Below, piece after piece: positions 40,515 to 48,635 of a DNA stretch of 48,635 bases (positions within the stretch are counted from its first letter, which is position 1; each line of letters begins with the position of its first letter). The position numbers and the translations under genes are program-made. Source of the stretch: an uncultured Clostridium sp. (lineage in GTDB: Bacteria; Bacillota; Clostridia; TANB77; CAG-508); contig CAOKPI010000008.1 in the NCBI GenBank assembly GCA_948470605.1, positions 1 to 48,635 on the forward strand, in the 5' to 3' direction. The notes beneath the pieces were generated by a model. That model worked only from the letters and a program-made list of their open reading frames with translations. It was not told the DNA's origin and did not search any database.

Positions 40515-41153
40515 ATGAAACAGTTTAACTATAAAAATTTATTATTTAATTTAGTAGAATTTATATTTGTAGCAGTAGTAGGATATTTTATAATACCAAT
40601 TCCGAAAATGTTGTTTATAATAGCAATATTTACATTTGTAAGAGAAGCTATTGGAGGCTCAAAGCATTATAAAAGTCCATATAAGTGTATGTTATGGAGT
40701 TTTGTTGTTATGGAATCTTTATTTTTTATAACAAGTTTAGACTTTTTTGTAGGTGTGTGTCTTACAATATTTGCAGGAATTTTGTTATCTAAAGGGGGAG
40801 ATGTTCCACTTTTTGAATATCATAACAACGTAAATAATAAAAAATATAGAGAGTTAAATACTTATATAGAGACCAATAAAGATAGTGAACAATTGAGAAG
40901 ATTTGAAGAAAGACTTGTAGATTTTAATAATAAGTATAGTGATAGGTTTAAAATAAATGTCTATGAAATATATAGACTAATCTTTCTCGAAAAAATGAGT
41001 TATGAAAAAGTAAAGAAAGCAATGAATTTGCGAGATGACAATCACATCATAACAAATGCACTAGATATGATTTTTATTTGTTTTGATACATATATTGCAT
41101 CGGAAGGGTATTATAAGAAAGAAGAGAGTAAAGAATTGGCTAAAATAAGCTAA
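40515..41153 (+). CDS. AgrB-like membrane protein with C-terminal cytosolic domain
   Basis: 212 residues. The N-terminal half has about four hydrophobic segments. REAIGGSKHYKSPYKCMLWS (about residues 44-63) resembles the AgrB protease motif R..GG.H......C; the His and Cys are seven apart, as the catalytic pair in Staphylococcus AgrB. The C-terminal 100 residues are charged and helical and may bind DNA or protein (IYRLIFLEKMSYEKVKKAMN looks HTH-like). AgrB enzymes trim AgrD to cyclic autoinducers. Homology is suggested by motif only. AAAGGAGAAAAA precedes the ATG. Confidence 0.5.
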   Translation: MKQFNYKNLLFNLVEFIFVAVVGYFIIPIPKMLFIIAIFTFVREAIGGSKHYKSPYKCMLWSFVVMESLFFITSLDFFVGVCLTIFAGILLSKGGDVPLFEYHNNVNNKKYRELNTYIETNKDSEQLRRFEERLVDFNNKYSDRFKINVYEIYRLIFLEKMSYEKVKKAMNLRDDNHIITNALDMIFICFDTYIASEGYYKKEESKELAKIS

Positions 41154-41338
41154 TTCTTTATTTTTGTTTAAGGTATTTAAATGATTTTAGAATGTTCTAT
41201 GTCACAGGGTTAAATTGACAATAAAAATTTAATTAAAGAAATATTATTTGTAGAGAGGGGAGTAATATCACTGTTTCGACGTATGTACATTTGTTTAATT
41301 TCATCATCAAAAAGTATAGCAGAAATAAAAAAGGGAAA

Positions 41339-41640
41339 ATGTCAAAACGTGTCGAAAGAGAGAAAGAATTTATAAATTTAATAAAAAGCATTATGAACAA
41401 TGTTTAACAAAGACATATAATAAAGGAACAGAACAAGAAAAGGCAGAATATTTTCATTATGTATTAGAATGTAAGTTAGTAGTAGGAGAAATGGCAATAA
41501 GTATGGCAACAGGTATAGAAATATGTAAAAAGAATAAAAGGGAGTATATAATAAGATTTAAAGCAGGAAGTATACCAACAGTAGAAGAAGAATTCGAAAA
41601 GCTAAAGGAAAAAATAAGTAAGATTTTAGAAAAAATGTAA
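41339..41640 (+). pseudogene. Broken hypothetical gene
   Basis: Starts MSKRVEREKEFINLIKSIMN and stops at 41407. From about 41380 another frame continues to 41640 as YEQCLTKTYNKGTEQEKAE, YFHYVLECKLVVGEMAIS and a Lys/Glu-rich helix ending KISKILEKM. The two parts look like one gene with a frameshift. Function unknown. Confidence 0.4.
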
Positions 41641-41775
41641 GAGAATTTTTTCACCCTACTTTTATCCTGAAATTTATTGCAAAAGTAATAAAAATATGTT
41701 ATAATTATATTAAGTATTTGCTTTTATTAAGGAAAGGTGGCTTTTGATTCTCAAATGAGAGGAAGGAGCAAAAAT

Positions 41776-42045
41776 ATGAGTAATAGGAAAGCAGACCAGG
41801 CGATGGTTAAAAAGAGTGAGGAAACAAAGAGAGAGGAAAATGTTGTTATCGACTATACTTATGATAGGAAAACAGGCCAGGCGACGGTTGAGATAAGTAA
41901 GGAAACAGCAAAAATATTACATACTGCTATCGTTTTTTTTGAAAAGGGATTTCAAGAGTCTAATCTGAATATTGGCGAAAACAGTATGAGTTTTTTTTAC
42001 TTTTCATGCGCTAAGAGACTATTTTATGTCAGGAATGAAGATTGA
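41776..42045 (+). CDS. Hypothetical protein
   Basis: 89 residues from ATG 41776, with GGAAGGAGCAAAAAT upstream; a GTG at 41737 is in frame but less well placed. The basic, acidic N-terminal 30 residues are followed by IDYTYDRKTGQATVEISKET, a possible beta region, and a helical end. DNA for ADQAMVKK and GQATVEIS comes from two similar segments (CCAGGCGATGGTT and CCAGGCGACGGTT), a small internal duplication. Not recognised. Confidence 0.5.
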   Translation: MSNRKADQAMVKKSEETKREENVVIDYTYDRKTGQATVEISKETAKILHTAIVFFEKGFQESNLNIGENSMSFFYFSCAKRLFYVRNED

Positions 42046-42145
42046 TGGAAGTTATATAATGTTCTTAAATACCGTAAAGGCAAAGATCAAAGAACTACTT
42101 GAAATTTGAAACTGTAGACCAAGCGACCTTTCCATTTAGAAGATT

Positions 42146-42172
42146 GAGCTCGTAATAGGAGCTCTTTTTTTT
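42146..42172 (+). terminator. Terminator
   Basis: GAGCTC / GAGCTC stem around GTAATAG, followed by eight T. It ends plus-strand transcription before the convergent tmcAL gene. Confidence 0.8.
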
Positions 42173-42194
42173 AATCATGAATATGGAATTAAAT

Positions 42195-43427
42195 TTAAAA
42201 AGTAACAATTTTTTTCGTAAAATCCAAATTATTCCAAGAATCATCTTCATATCCAATTGTATAAACATTAGTAGCCCAAATATCCTTATCTAGTATAGCA
42301 GTCAAATTCTTATTAGAATTTTTATCGATAAAGCGTTTTACAGAAGTAACAATCTCAAGTTTTGGATTTGCCTTAGCAATTTCAGCAATCAGAAATTTAC
42401 CTCTTTGATTTAAACCTAAAACTCTAACATAAGGTTGTGTTTTTTTAGAAAGTTCCATATCTTTTTTGGTAATACCTAATAATGCATATAACAAAATTCG
42501 TTGAAGACGTGTGGTGGTATATCTTTTTGATTTAATAATATTCAAAAATTCCACAATACTATTACAAGAATTAGCAGCGTTTTTAATAGCAAACTCTAAA
42601 CCTTCACAAACATCTGGTAATTCTGCGATTTCTTGCGTTTCCATTTTTCTTAAAGTATAGATAATTTCTTTTTCAAATACAGAAACATCAGGAACAATAT
42701 GTCCTGTTTTAATATTTTGTATTAAAGTAGCATAACTAGGAGCAGGTATTAAGTTCTGTAAAGGCTTAAAACCATTATTCTTAATAATATTTCGAATGGC
42801 TGTGCTACTAGCTATATTTCCTGTGTAACTTAAATCATTATAACCAGCTTCATATCTTGGGATACAAACTGGTTGTATATTGCTTTTTAGTTTTCGAATA
42901 GCTTTTAAATATTCAATTCCTAAAATATTATTAGGAGAAGAAAGTACATTGGCATATTTTCTAATATCGTTTAAATACATCATTAAAGCACTTTCACGAG
43001 CCTTAGGAAAAGAAACCCCTTTTTTTAATTCATGAGATAATAAAGTTTTATATCTTCTTGGTTCACGATATAAAACATCAGCACATTTATTTAAAATTTC
43101 AATATCAGCTGTTTCTGAACCAAAAGAGATATAGTCAACCACTTTTAAAGAATCAAGAATTTTAAGACTACCTTCGGCAAAGTTTTCAGCACTTGAAACA
43201 GAATATAAAACAGGTAATTCAATGACTAAATCAACACCACATTGAATAGCAGCTTCTGCTTTTGACCATTTATCCATTAAAGAAGTGCTTCCACGCTGAG
43301 TAAAGTTCCCACTCATAATGGCAACTGTGTAACTAGAACCTGTCATTTCTTTTGATTTTTCTAAATGGTACAAATGCCCATTATGAAAAGGATTGTATTC
43401 TGCAACAATACCCAAAACTTTACTCAT
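42195..43427 (-). CDS. tmcAL: tRNA(Met) cytidine acetate ligase TmcAL
   Basis: Forms N4-acetylcytidine at the wobble base of elongator tRNA-Met using acetate and ATP (Bacillus YlbM). The nucleotidyltransferase motif is VLGIVAEYNPFHNGHLYHL, with the HxGH-type nucleotide-binding site. SGNFTQRGSTSLMDKW, the ELPVLYSVSSAENFAEG block and the RYEAGYNDL and SSTAIR segments follow. Length 410 from the ATG at 43427, which has AGAGGGATTCTT upstream; a longer frame starts at 43448 without better signals. It is divergent from rnhA. Confidence 0.92.
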   Translation of the reverse strand: MSKVLGIVAEYNPFHNGHLYHLEKSKEMTGSSYTVAIMSGNFTQRGSTSLMDKWSKAEAAIQCGVDLVIELPVLYSVSSAENFAEGSLKILDSLKVVDYISFGSETADIEILNKCADVLYREPRRYKTLLSHELKKGVSFPKARESALMMYLNDIRKYANVLSSPNNILGIEYLKAIRKLKSNIQPVCIPRYEAGYNDLSYTGNIASSTAIRNIIKNNGFKPLQNLIPAPSYATLIQNIKTGHIVPDVSVFEKEIIYTLRKMETQEIAELPDVCEGLEFAIKNAANSCNSIVEFLNIIKSKRYTTTRLQRILLYALLGITKKDMELSKKTQPYVRVLGLNQRGKFLIAEIAKANPKLEIVTSVKRFIDKNSNKNLTAILDKDIWATNVYTIGYEDDSWNNLDFTKKIVTF

Positions 43428-43462
43428 AAGAATCCCTCTTGATTTCATTTTTTTATTTATGC

Positions 43463-43468
43463 TATAAT
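43463..43468 (+). promoter_or_regulatory. -10 box for rnhA
   Basis: TATAAT 45 bases before the rnhA start, in the short divergent gap. No clear -35 hexamer. Confidence 0.5.
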
Positions 43469-43512
43469 AGTATCATAAAAAACAAAAAAAGACAAATAGA
43501 AAGGACAAATTT

Positions 43513-43941
43513 ATGGAAAAAGTTATCATTTATACAGATGGTGCCTGTTCTGGAAATCCAGGACCAGGTGGCTGGGGTGCTATCCTAATGTACAAAGAAA
43601 ATAAAAAAGAAATAGCAGGTGGAAAAGAAGATACGACCAATAATGTCATGGAATTGACAGCAGTAATAGAGGGATTAAGGCTTTTAAAATTCCCCTGTGA
43701 AGTAGAGATATATAGTGATAGTGCTTATGTAGTGAATGCTTTTCAGCAAGGCTGGATGGATAATTGGGTAAAAAATAATTGGAAAACAGCAGGAAAAGCC
43801 CCTGTTAAAAACCAAGAACTTTGGCAGGAGTTGAATGATTTAACAAAAATTCACAAGGTTACCTTTCATAAAGTAAAGGGACATAGTGATAATGAATTTA
43901 ATAATCGATGTGATGAGTTAGCCAGAAATGCCATTAAATAA
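43513..43941 (+). CDS. rnhA: Ribonuclease HI
   Basis: Cleaves the RNA strand of RNA-DNA hybrids, removing R-loops and Okazaki primers. 142 residues. [17 protein letters not shown] holds the first catalytic Asp. [11 protein letters not shown] supplies the Glu, [11 protein letters not shown] the second Asp, and [16 protein letters not shown] the C-terminal His and Asp. It has the bacterial HI form with the [11 protein letters not shown] handle region. RBS AGAAAGGACAAATTT. Confidence 0.96.
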   Translation: MEKVIIYTDGACSGNPGPGGWGAILMYKENKKEIAGGKEDTTNNVMELTAVIEGLRLLKFPCEVEIYSDSAYVVNAFQQGWMDNWVKNNWKTAGKAPVKNQELWQELNDLTKIHKVTFHKVKGHSDNEFNNRCDELARNAIK

Positions 43942-44022
43942 TTATTACATTTCTGTAACATTAAGGAAAAATATTGAAATATTTTGTAGATTCCAGTATA
44001 ATAAAATATAGGGAGGAATCAC

Positions 44023-44826
44023 ATGAATACCTTTGCGGATTATATATTAGAAGAAGAAGAATTAGATGCTAAAATGGAAATAACCTATTATTTGTCAAAA
44101 AAGACAAATATATTTTTTGACAAGTCTACTGTATTCAAGACAGAAATTGCAAGGTTATTTTTAAATTATTCCAAAATTCAAGTAGATAAAAATTTTGTTT
44201 TAACAGCTTGTTTGCTATGCAATTGTAAAAAAATTGAAGAAGCACAAGACCTGAATAAAATTCATACTTATGCAGAAGAAGGAGCTAAGTATTTAAGAGA
44301 AATAGGATTCGGAAAGAGATTTTGTAAAATATGTCAAGGAGTGAATCGATATAGTGGTAGTAATCCAAGAGAAAAAGAAAGTGATATCTTGGAATTGGTA
44401 GACCAATTTGGAGGAATGTTATTAAATAGACCAGAGAGAATTGGTTTTAAACCAGATGAAGCTCTTGTCTTGTTAGAACATAGAAATTTAAAGTCAGAAT
44501 ATAATCGCTACTTAAACACTTTTATTGAATTTGTTAATTTTTTAGAAAAAATACAAATGAAAGATTTGGTACATATGACTGCTTTCAGAAAACTGATTAA
44601 AATATACAATGAGACAGAAGAATTAACCAAATTTATTCAAAAAGTAGTGTATGAATTTGAACCTAAAATCGATTCATTAATTGCTGAACAGAACAAAGAA
44701 ATAACATCAGAAATGTTTCGTAAAGTGGAAAAATCAAATCGACCATTATTTAGTGAAGAAACAACTCGAAAAATCATGGCACATATACATGATGCTCCTA
44801 ATATAGGAGTTAATAATGATGAATGA
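44023..44826 (+). CDS. Hypothetical protein with degenerate HD-GYP-like domain
   Basis: 267 residues. The middle HTYAEEGAKYLREIGFGKRF, CKICQGVNRYSG and ILELVDQFGGMLLNRPERIGFKPDEALVLLE follow the layout of HD-GYP phosphodiesterases, but the paired HD and GYP residues are not conserved. It may be a structural relative that lost activity. RBS AGGGAGGAATCAC. It lies between rnhA and the EndoQ-like gene, with a terminator after it. Confidence 0.5.
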   Translation: MNTFADYILEEEELDAKMEITYYLSKKTNIFFDKSTVFKTEIARLFLNYSKIQVDKNFVLTACLLCNCKKIEEAQDLNKIHTYAEEGAKYLREIGFGKRFCKICQGVNRYSGSNPREKESDILELVDQFGGMLLNRPERIGFKPDEALVLLEHRNLKSEYNRYLNTFIEFVNFLEKIQMKDLVHMTAFRKLIKIYNETEELTKFIQKVVYEFEPKIDSLIAEQNKEITSEMFRKVEKSNRPLFSEETTRKIMAHIHDAPNIGVNNDE

Positions 44827-44850
44827 ATGTTATTCATAAAAAATGATAAG

Positions 44851-44887
44851 AAATTGCTAAAAGGAATCATCTTTTTGGCAATTTTTA
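44851..44887 (+). terminator. Terminator
   Basis: AAATTGCTAAAAG / CTTTTTGGCAATTT hairpin followed by TTT. Confidence 0.8.
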
Positions 44888-44918
44888 AAAATTAGGCAAC
44901 TAGAAAGGAAAGAGGAAA

Positions 44919-46109
44919 ATGTACGAAATATTTGCAGATTTACATGTACACATAGGAAGAAGCGAAAATGGAAAACCAATTAAAATAACAGCAGCAAGGA
45001 GTTTGAATTTTGCCAATATTGCCAAAGAATGTGCAGACAGAAAAGGAATCAATGTAGTTGGCATCATAGATTGTGCTTCTCCTTACGTAATAGAGGATAT
45101 TGAAAACTTTTTGAAAACAGGAGAGGCTTATGAATTAGAAGATGGGGGCATTATCTACAAAGATAAAGTATGTATTTTATTGGGAAGTGAAGTAGAAACT
45201 TCAGAAAAGGGAAGAAATGGAAAGTGTGGAAGTGCCCACAATATATGTTTTTTTCCTCATTTAAAAGATATAAAAGGTTTTTCAAATGAATTAAGTTATC
45301 ATTTGAAAAATATCACATTAAGTACACAAAGAACTGATTTGTCAGGATATGATTTAATTGATATCGTAGAAAAATATAATGGGATTTTAATTCCAGCTCA
45401 TGTATTCACACCACATAAAAGTTATTATGGAAATTGTACAGATAGGCTAGAAAACATATTCAGAGAAAAGTTTGATAAAATATTTGCCATCGAATTGGGA
45501 TTAAGCTCTGATACTTATTTGGCAGATACCATTTCAGAACTAGAAACCAGAACTTTTTTAACAAATTCAGATGCTCATTCCTTACCTAAAATTGCAAGAG
45601 AATATAATAAAATGCAAGTAGAAGATATTTCTTTTAAGGAAATTGTAAGAGCCTTAAAAAATGAGGAGGGAAGAAAAGTTCTTGCTAATTATGGACTAGA
45701 CCCTAAACTTGGAAAGTATCATAGAACTTATTGTGATGATTGCCAAGATTCTATTGAAACAAAAGAGCCAGTCGAAACATGTCCAACATGTGGAGGGAAA
45801 AATGTAACTTTTGGTGTTTTTGACCGAATTGAATTATTGAAGGATAAAAAAGAAACGAAAAGTCCTTCTCATAGACCACCCTATATATATCAAGTACCAC
45901 TGGGTTTTATTCCAGGTGTTGGAGGAAAAACCATAGATAAATTGCTAGATACGTTTGAAACAGAGATGAATATTTTGCACAAATTGTCTAGAGATGACAT
46001 AGAGGCAGTAGTAGGCGGAAAAGTAGCAAATTATATTGTAGATGCTAGAGAAGGAAAAATGAAAATTCACTCTGGCGGTGGTGGAAACTATGGAAAAGTG
46101 AAAACATGA
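44919..46109 (+). CDS. Endonuclease Q family protein (PHP domain)
   Basis: Known EndoQ enzymes nick DNA 5' to deaminated bases (hypoxanthine, uracil, abasic sites). 396 residues. The PHP metallo-domain begins FADLHVHIGRSENGKP, with H-x-H metal ligands at about residues 8-10. GSEVETSEKG, IPAHVFTPHKSYYG and LTNSDAHSLPK supply the other ligands. A zinc ribbon (YCDDCQDS ... CPTCGG, about 268-294) and an HhH-type LGFIPGVGGKTIDKLL (about 328-343) follow. The family is mainly archaeal and found in some bacteria including Bacillus. The start has GGAAAGAGGAAA upstream. The stop codon lies in the left arm of a foldback element. Confidence 0.85.
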   Translation: MYEIFADLHVHIGRSENGKPIKITAARSLNFANIAKECADRKGINVVGIIDCASPYVIEDIENFLKTGEAYELEDGGIIYKDKVCILLGSEVETSEKGRNGKCGSAHNICFFPHLKDIKGFSNELSYHLKNITLSTQRTDLSGYDLIDIVEKYNGILIPAHVFTPHKSYYGNCTDRLENIFREKFDKIFAIELGLSSDTYLADTISELETRTFLTNSDAHSLPKIAREYNKMQVEDISFKEIVRALKNEEGRKVLANYGLDPKLGKYHRTYCDDCQDSIETKEPVETCPTCGGKNVTFGVFDRIELLKDKKETKSPSHRPPYIYQVPLGFIPGVGGKTIDKLLDTFETEMNILHKLSRDDIEAVVGGKVANYIVDAREGKMKIHSGGGGNYGKVKT

Positions 46110-46331
46110 TTTTTGTGACAAGAGGGGCGTCCCTTTTTGTCACATTTGTTATTTTTTAAAAAGGTTATTATATTTTTTAGGAAGCAACATTTCGGGGGGA
46201 CCAACAAACTACAGTCTGTTAAGAATTTACAGACTGTGTGATGTTGGGAGTTGCAAATAAAAAATGATAATAACCTTTTATAAGTTATTGGTTGTGACAA
46301 AAAGGGACGCCCCTCTTGTCACAAAAATCAT
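46106..46331. repeat. 226-bp nested foldback element
   Basis: Perfect 39-bp inverted repeats at 46106-46144 and 46293-46331, starting ATGATTTTTGTGACAAGAGG. Pairing continues inward in layers: GGTTATTAT...GCAAC with GTTGC...ATAATAACC, then CCAACA with TGTTGG, then AGTCTGT with ACAGACT. It can fold as one long interrupted hairpin. It encodes nothing. It would also work as a terminator-like block between the EndoQ and spoIIM genes. Confidence 0.82.
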
Positions 46332-46395
46332 TTTGGAATAGTTCTAAAAAACTCCTTATCGAATACACATTATGTATAAAGATAAGGAGAATTTT

Positions 46396-47034
46396 ATGAA
46401 AAGAAACAAACAATTAAAAATATTAGAAATTATAAAAGAGCATGTTATCAATAATAAAAAAGAATATATGATTGTGACACTATTATTTATGATAGGAATA
46501 TTCCTTGGGGTACTTTTCGTAAATAATATACAAGAAAATCCAAAATTAGAAATTATAAATTATGTAAAAGGTTTTATAGAAAAAATGAAAACAATGGAAA
46601 CCTTAAATCATATGGAATTATTAAAAAATAGTATAGGACAAAACATTTTATTAGCTATTATTTTATGGTTTTTTGGAACGACTGTGATAGGCATACCAGT
46701 TGTTTTTGGACTGATAATATATAGAGGTTTTTGTTTAGGCTATACCATTGCAGCATGCATTACAGTGGTAGGATTACCACAAGGAATATGGTTAGTGCTA
46801 ATTTTGCTGTTATTACAAAATATACTATTTATACCAGCTATCTTAGCGTTAGCGGTTAGTGGTTTTAAGTTATATAAATCCATTATAAAGGATAGAAACA
46901 AAGAAAATGTAAAAATAGAGGTGGTAAGACATACTATTTTTTCCTTTATTATGTTACTAATTTTAGTCATTTCATCGGTAATAGAAATCTTTTTATCCAT
47001 GAATCTTTTTAAGGTGTTAGTAAAATATTTTTAA
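46396..47034 (+). CDS. spoIIM: Stage II sporulation protein M
   Basis: Part of the SpoIIDMP machine that drives engulfment of the forespore by peptidoglycan remodelling at the membrane. 212 residues from ATG 46396 (GATAAGGAGAATTTT). It has the first helix TLLFMIGIFLGVLFVN, then a middle with NILLAIILWFFGTTVIGIPVVFG, and the IIYRGFCLGYT stretch characteristic of SpoIIM. Four or five helices in total. It lies next to xerD, a common clostridial pairing. It shows that the lineage has at least part of a sporulation programme. Confidence 0.88.
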   Translation: MKRNKQLKILEIIKEHVINNKKEYMIVTLLFMIGIFLGVLFVNNIQENPKLEIINYVKGFIEKMKTMETLNHMELLKNSIGQNILLAIILWFFGTTVIGIPVVFGLIIYRGFCLGYTIAACITVVGLPQGIWLVLILLLLQNILFIPAILALAVSGFKLYKSIIKDRNKENVKIEVVRHTIFSFIMLLILVISSVIEIFLSMNLFKVLVKYF

Positions 47035-47052
47035 AAAATATTTAAAAATGTA

Positions 47053-47081
47053 TTTACAATTTTGAATTTCTTTGATATAAC
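47053..47081 (+). promoter_or_regulatory. xerD promoter
   Basis: TTTACA (47053-47058), 17 bases, TATAAC (47076-47081). An AACTATATATAGTT palindrome lies across its -10 and start region (47079-47093). Confidence 0.65.
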
Positions 47082-47137
47082 TATATATAGTTTATGTTAA
47101 TACATTATTTTAAATTATAAAAGGGTAGGGGAAATAT

Positions 47138-48019
47138 ATGGAAAGACAGTTAAAATATTTTTTCGATTTTTTGGAAAATGAGAAAAAATTATCAGAAAAC
47201 ACATTACAATCTTACAAAAGAGATTTAAAACAATTCAGAAGATATTTAGAAGCATGTGAGCTTCATTACAACAGAGTAAAAGAAGAAGATATGAAAGATT
47301 ATATTAGAGAACTACAAGAAGAGGGGAAGAAACCATCTAGTATTTCTAGATGTATTGCATCGATACGTTCATTTTATCAATTTATATTAAAAAATAAAAA
47401 GATAAAAATAGATCCAACACAAAATATTCAATCACCAAAAGTTGAAAAAAGAGTTCCAAGTATATTAACATCTAAAGAAGTTGAACTATTATTAGACCAA
47501 CCAAAAGATATTGATTTAAAAGGAATCCGTGACAAGGCAATGCTTGAATTTGCTTATGCAACGGGAATGAGAGTAACAGAAATTGTTTCGTTAAATATGG
47601 AAGATGTTAATTTAGAAGAAGGATATGTAACTTGTAAACATGATACCAAACAACGTAACATACCATTAGGAAACATGTCACTAAAAGCATTAAAAGAATA
47701 TGTAGATGAAGCAAGAGATATTTTAGTAAAAACAGCAGACGAAGAGGCTTTATTTGTTAATATTAATGGTAGTAGATTAACCAGACAAGGTTTCTGGAAA
47801 ATTATTAAATATTATAAAGAACAAGCTCATATTACGAAGGATATTACACCACATGTTTTGAGACATTCTTTTGCCACTCACCTTTTACAAAATGGAGCAG
47901 ATTTAAAAGCCATTCAAAATATGTTGGGACATTCTGATATTTCATCTACACAAGTGTATATGCAATTTCAAGATGACGGTTTAAAGAATGTTTATAGAAA
48001 AGCTCATCCAAGAGCATAA
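47138..48019 (+). CDS. xerD: Tyrosine recombinase XerD
   Basis: Resolves chromosome dimers at dif together with a partner or alone. 293 residues. The N-terminal SAM-like domain has LSENTLQSYKRDLKQFRRYL. The catalytic residues are Arg in YATGMRVTEIVSLNMEDV, Lys in the hairpin YVTCKHDTKQRNIPLG, His-x-x-Arg in PHVLRHSFATHLL, and LGHSDISSTQVYMQF with the Tyr nucleophile. Length and motifs fit XerD rather than a phage integrase. RBS GGGTAGGGGAAATAT. Confidence 0.92.
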   Translation: MERQLKYFFDFLENEKKLSENTLQSYKRDLKQFRRYLEACELHYNRVKEEDMKDYIRELQEEGKKPSSISRCIASIRSFYQFILKNKKIKIDPTQNIQSPKVEKRVPSILTSKEVELLLDQPKDIDLKGIRDKAMLEFAYATGMRVTEIVSLNMEDVNLEEGYVTCKHDTKQRNIPLGNMSLKALKEYVDEARDILVKTADEEALFVNINGSRLTRQGFWKIIKYYKEQAHITKDITPHVLRHSFATHLLQNGADLKAIQNMLGHSDISSTQVYMQFQDDGLKNVYRKAHPRA

Positions 48020-48037
48020 TAGATTAGAAAATAAGAA

Positions 48038-48075
48038 AAGAATTATTATTTGTGAGAAATGATAGTTCTTTTTTT
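48038..48075 (+). terminator. Terminator after xerD
   Basis: AAGAATTATTATT / AATGATAGTTCTT hairpin followed by a T-run. Confidence 0.8.
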
Positions 48076-48225
48076 ATGGTTATGTAACTCTTGACTGATT
48101 ATGTAAAATATTATACAATAAAAGCATAGAATTTAAATATTTGTTGCATGAAATTAAGTGACAAAAAATTCTAATACTGATGGAAAGGTTTTTAGAAAGA
48201 TGGTGAGTGAAAAGGAGGATGTGAC

Positions 48226-48510
48226 ATGACGAAAGCAGAGGAATTTGCGAATCTTGCAAAAAGTCAGAAAACTACTTTATTTAATCGGATTTATTATTTT
48301 TTTCTGATTAGAAAATTGAGAAGAGCAGCCAAACAACATTATTCAGGTTATGAATTTTATGATACTACTTTTAATCCGTACATAAAGAAAAGATTAAAAG
48401 AAGAGAAATTTAAGGTAAAAAAACGAAAGAATAAAAAAGGAAAGCAGTATACATCAGTGGAATGGATTTACAAGAAAAAAAATAAAGGTAGCGATACTAC
48501 GATAGACTAA
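48226..48510 (+). CDS. Small basic hypothetical protein
   Basis: 94 residues, very Lys/Arg-rich, with an amphipathic start (FANLAKSQKTTLFNRIYYFF) and a GYEFYDTTFNPYIKKRLKEE region. AAAGGAGGATGTGAC precedes the ATG. No family is recognised. It has its own terminator. Confidence 0.6.
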   Translation: MTKAEEFANLAKSQKTTLFNRIYYFFLIRKLRRAAKQHYSGYEFYDTTFNPYIKKRLKEEKFKVKKRKNKKGKQYTSVEWIYKKKNKGSDTTID

Positions 48511-48543
48511 CTTATGAACCATTATCTAAAAACCAGACCATGA

Positions 48544-48578
48544 GAAAAGGGAAATAGCAAATTGTTATTTCCCTTTTC
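48544..48578 (+). terminator. Terminator before the group II intron start
   Basis: GAAAAGGGAAATA / TATTTCCCTTTTC, 13-bp perfect stem. Confidence 0.85.
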
Positions 48579-48582
48579 AAAT

Positions 48583-48635
48583 GTGCGACAGGCATGTCGT
48601 TTAGCTTATTGGTGAAAGTCCATAGTGGAGGTAGA
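48583..48635 (+). mobile_element. 5' end of a putative group II intron (cut by window edge)
   Basis: Begins GTGCGACAGGCATGTCG, matching the GUGYG start of bacterial group II introns, and continues TGGTGAAAGTCC, a stretch frequent in domain I. It starts 4 bases after a rho-independent terminator stem, the preferred site of group IIC introns. Only 53 bases are visible. Confidence 0.6.

Overview
The window looks like the chromosome of a low-GC, spore-forming Firmicute of the class Clostridia, probably a gut-type uncultured lineage. The grounds are the very AT-rich coding, AGGAGG-type ribosome sites with frequent TTG/GTG starts, the rpsB-tsf-pyrH-frr-uppS-cdsA-rseP order, spoIIM next to xerD, dockerin and sortase motifs, and an Endonuclease Q-type gene. 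TGA is used as a stop. No species can be named from sequence alone.

Layout. 1-8.6 kb: translation, ribosome recycling and envelope lipid operon (rpsB partial, tsf, pyrH, frr, prenyl diphosphate synthase, uppS, cdsA, rseP, an MFS transporter). The place usually held by dxr, between cdsA and rseP, is taken by a 324-bp foldback element. 8.9-11.5 kb: alpha-glucan phosphorylase. 11.8-20.6 kb: one 2914-codon surface protein, an M26 (IgA1 protease/Zmp-like) zinc metalloprotease with an N-terminal cohesin-like region, an internal LPKTG sorting signal, a second membrane segment, a dockerin, Ig-like repeats, beta-helix repeats and an HEFEH zinc site. 20.7-23.1 kb: purA and a short-chain dehydrogenase.

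23.4-37.6 kb is the accessory region and the main discovery. A minus-strand M14 zinc peptidase gene (gamma-D-glutamyl-diaminopimelate endopeptidase type) lies in three pieces: N-terminal (37560-37214), middle (33757-33629) and C-terminal (23905-23443). Two serine-recombinase elements separate them: element A (about 9.7 kb) and element B (about 3.5 kb). Each sits on a Gly-Val-Asp codon triplet of the peptidase, with the shared consensus TGGYGTKGAYTT and a central GA. Joining the flanks restores the peptidase frame across both junctions. Element A carries a type III toxin-antitoxin locus (CptIN-like), two frameshifted recombinases, a WYL regulator, an ASCH/PUA-like protein, a DUF5131 protein and an exported nuclease. 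Element B carries an IS256 relic, a small RNA, a 44-codon gene and an intact recombinase. Each of the three recombinases is preceded by a short, unlisted ORF of one shared type. The frameshifts in this region share a signature: an extra C directly before GG, at six or seven places.

37.6-42.2 kb: ssrA (tmRNA), a type I toxin-antitoxin-like locus, tyrosine integrase relics, a minus-strand small RNA, an AgrB-like membrane protein with a 16-codon peptide gene beside it, and small hypothetical genes. 42.2-48.6 kb: housekeeping genes (tmcAL, rnhA, an HD-like protein, an Endonuclease Q family gene, spoIIM, xerD), a second foldback element, and at the very end the first bases of what looks like a group II intron placed after a terminator.
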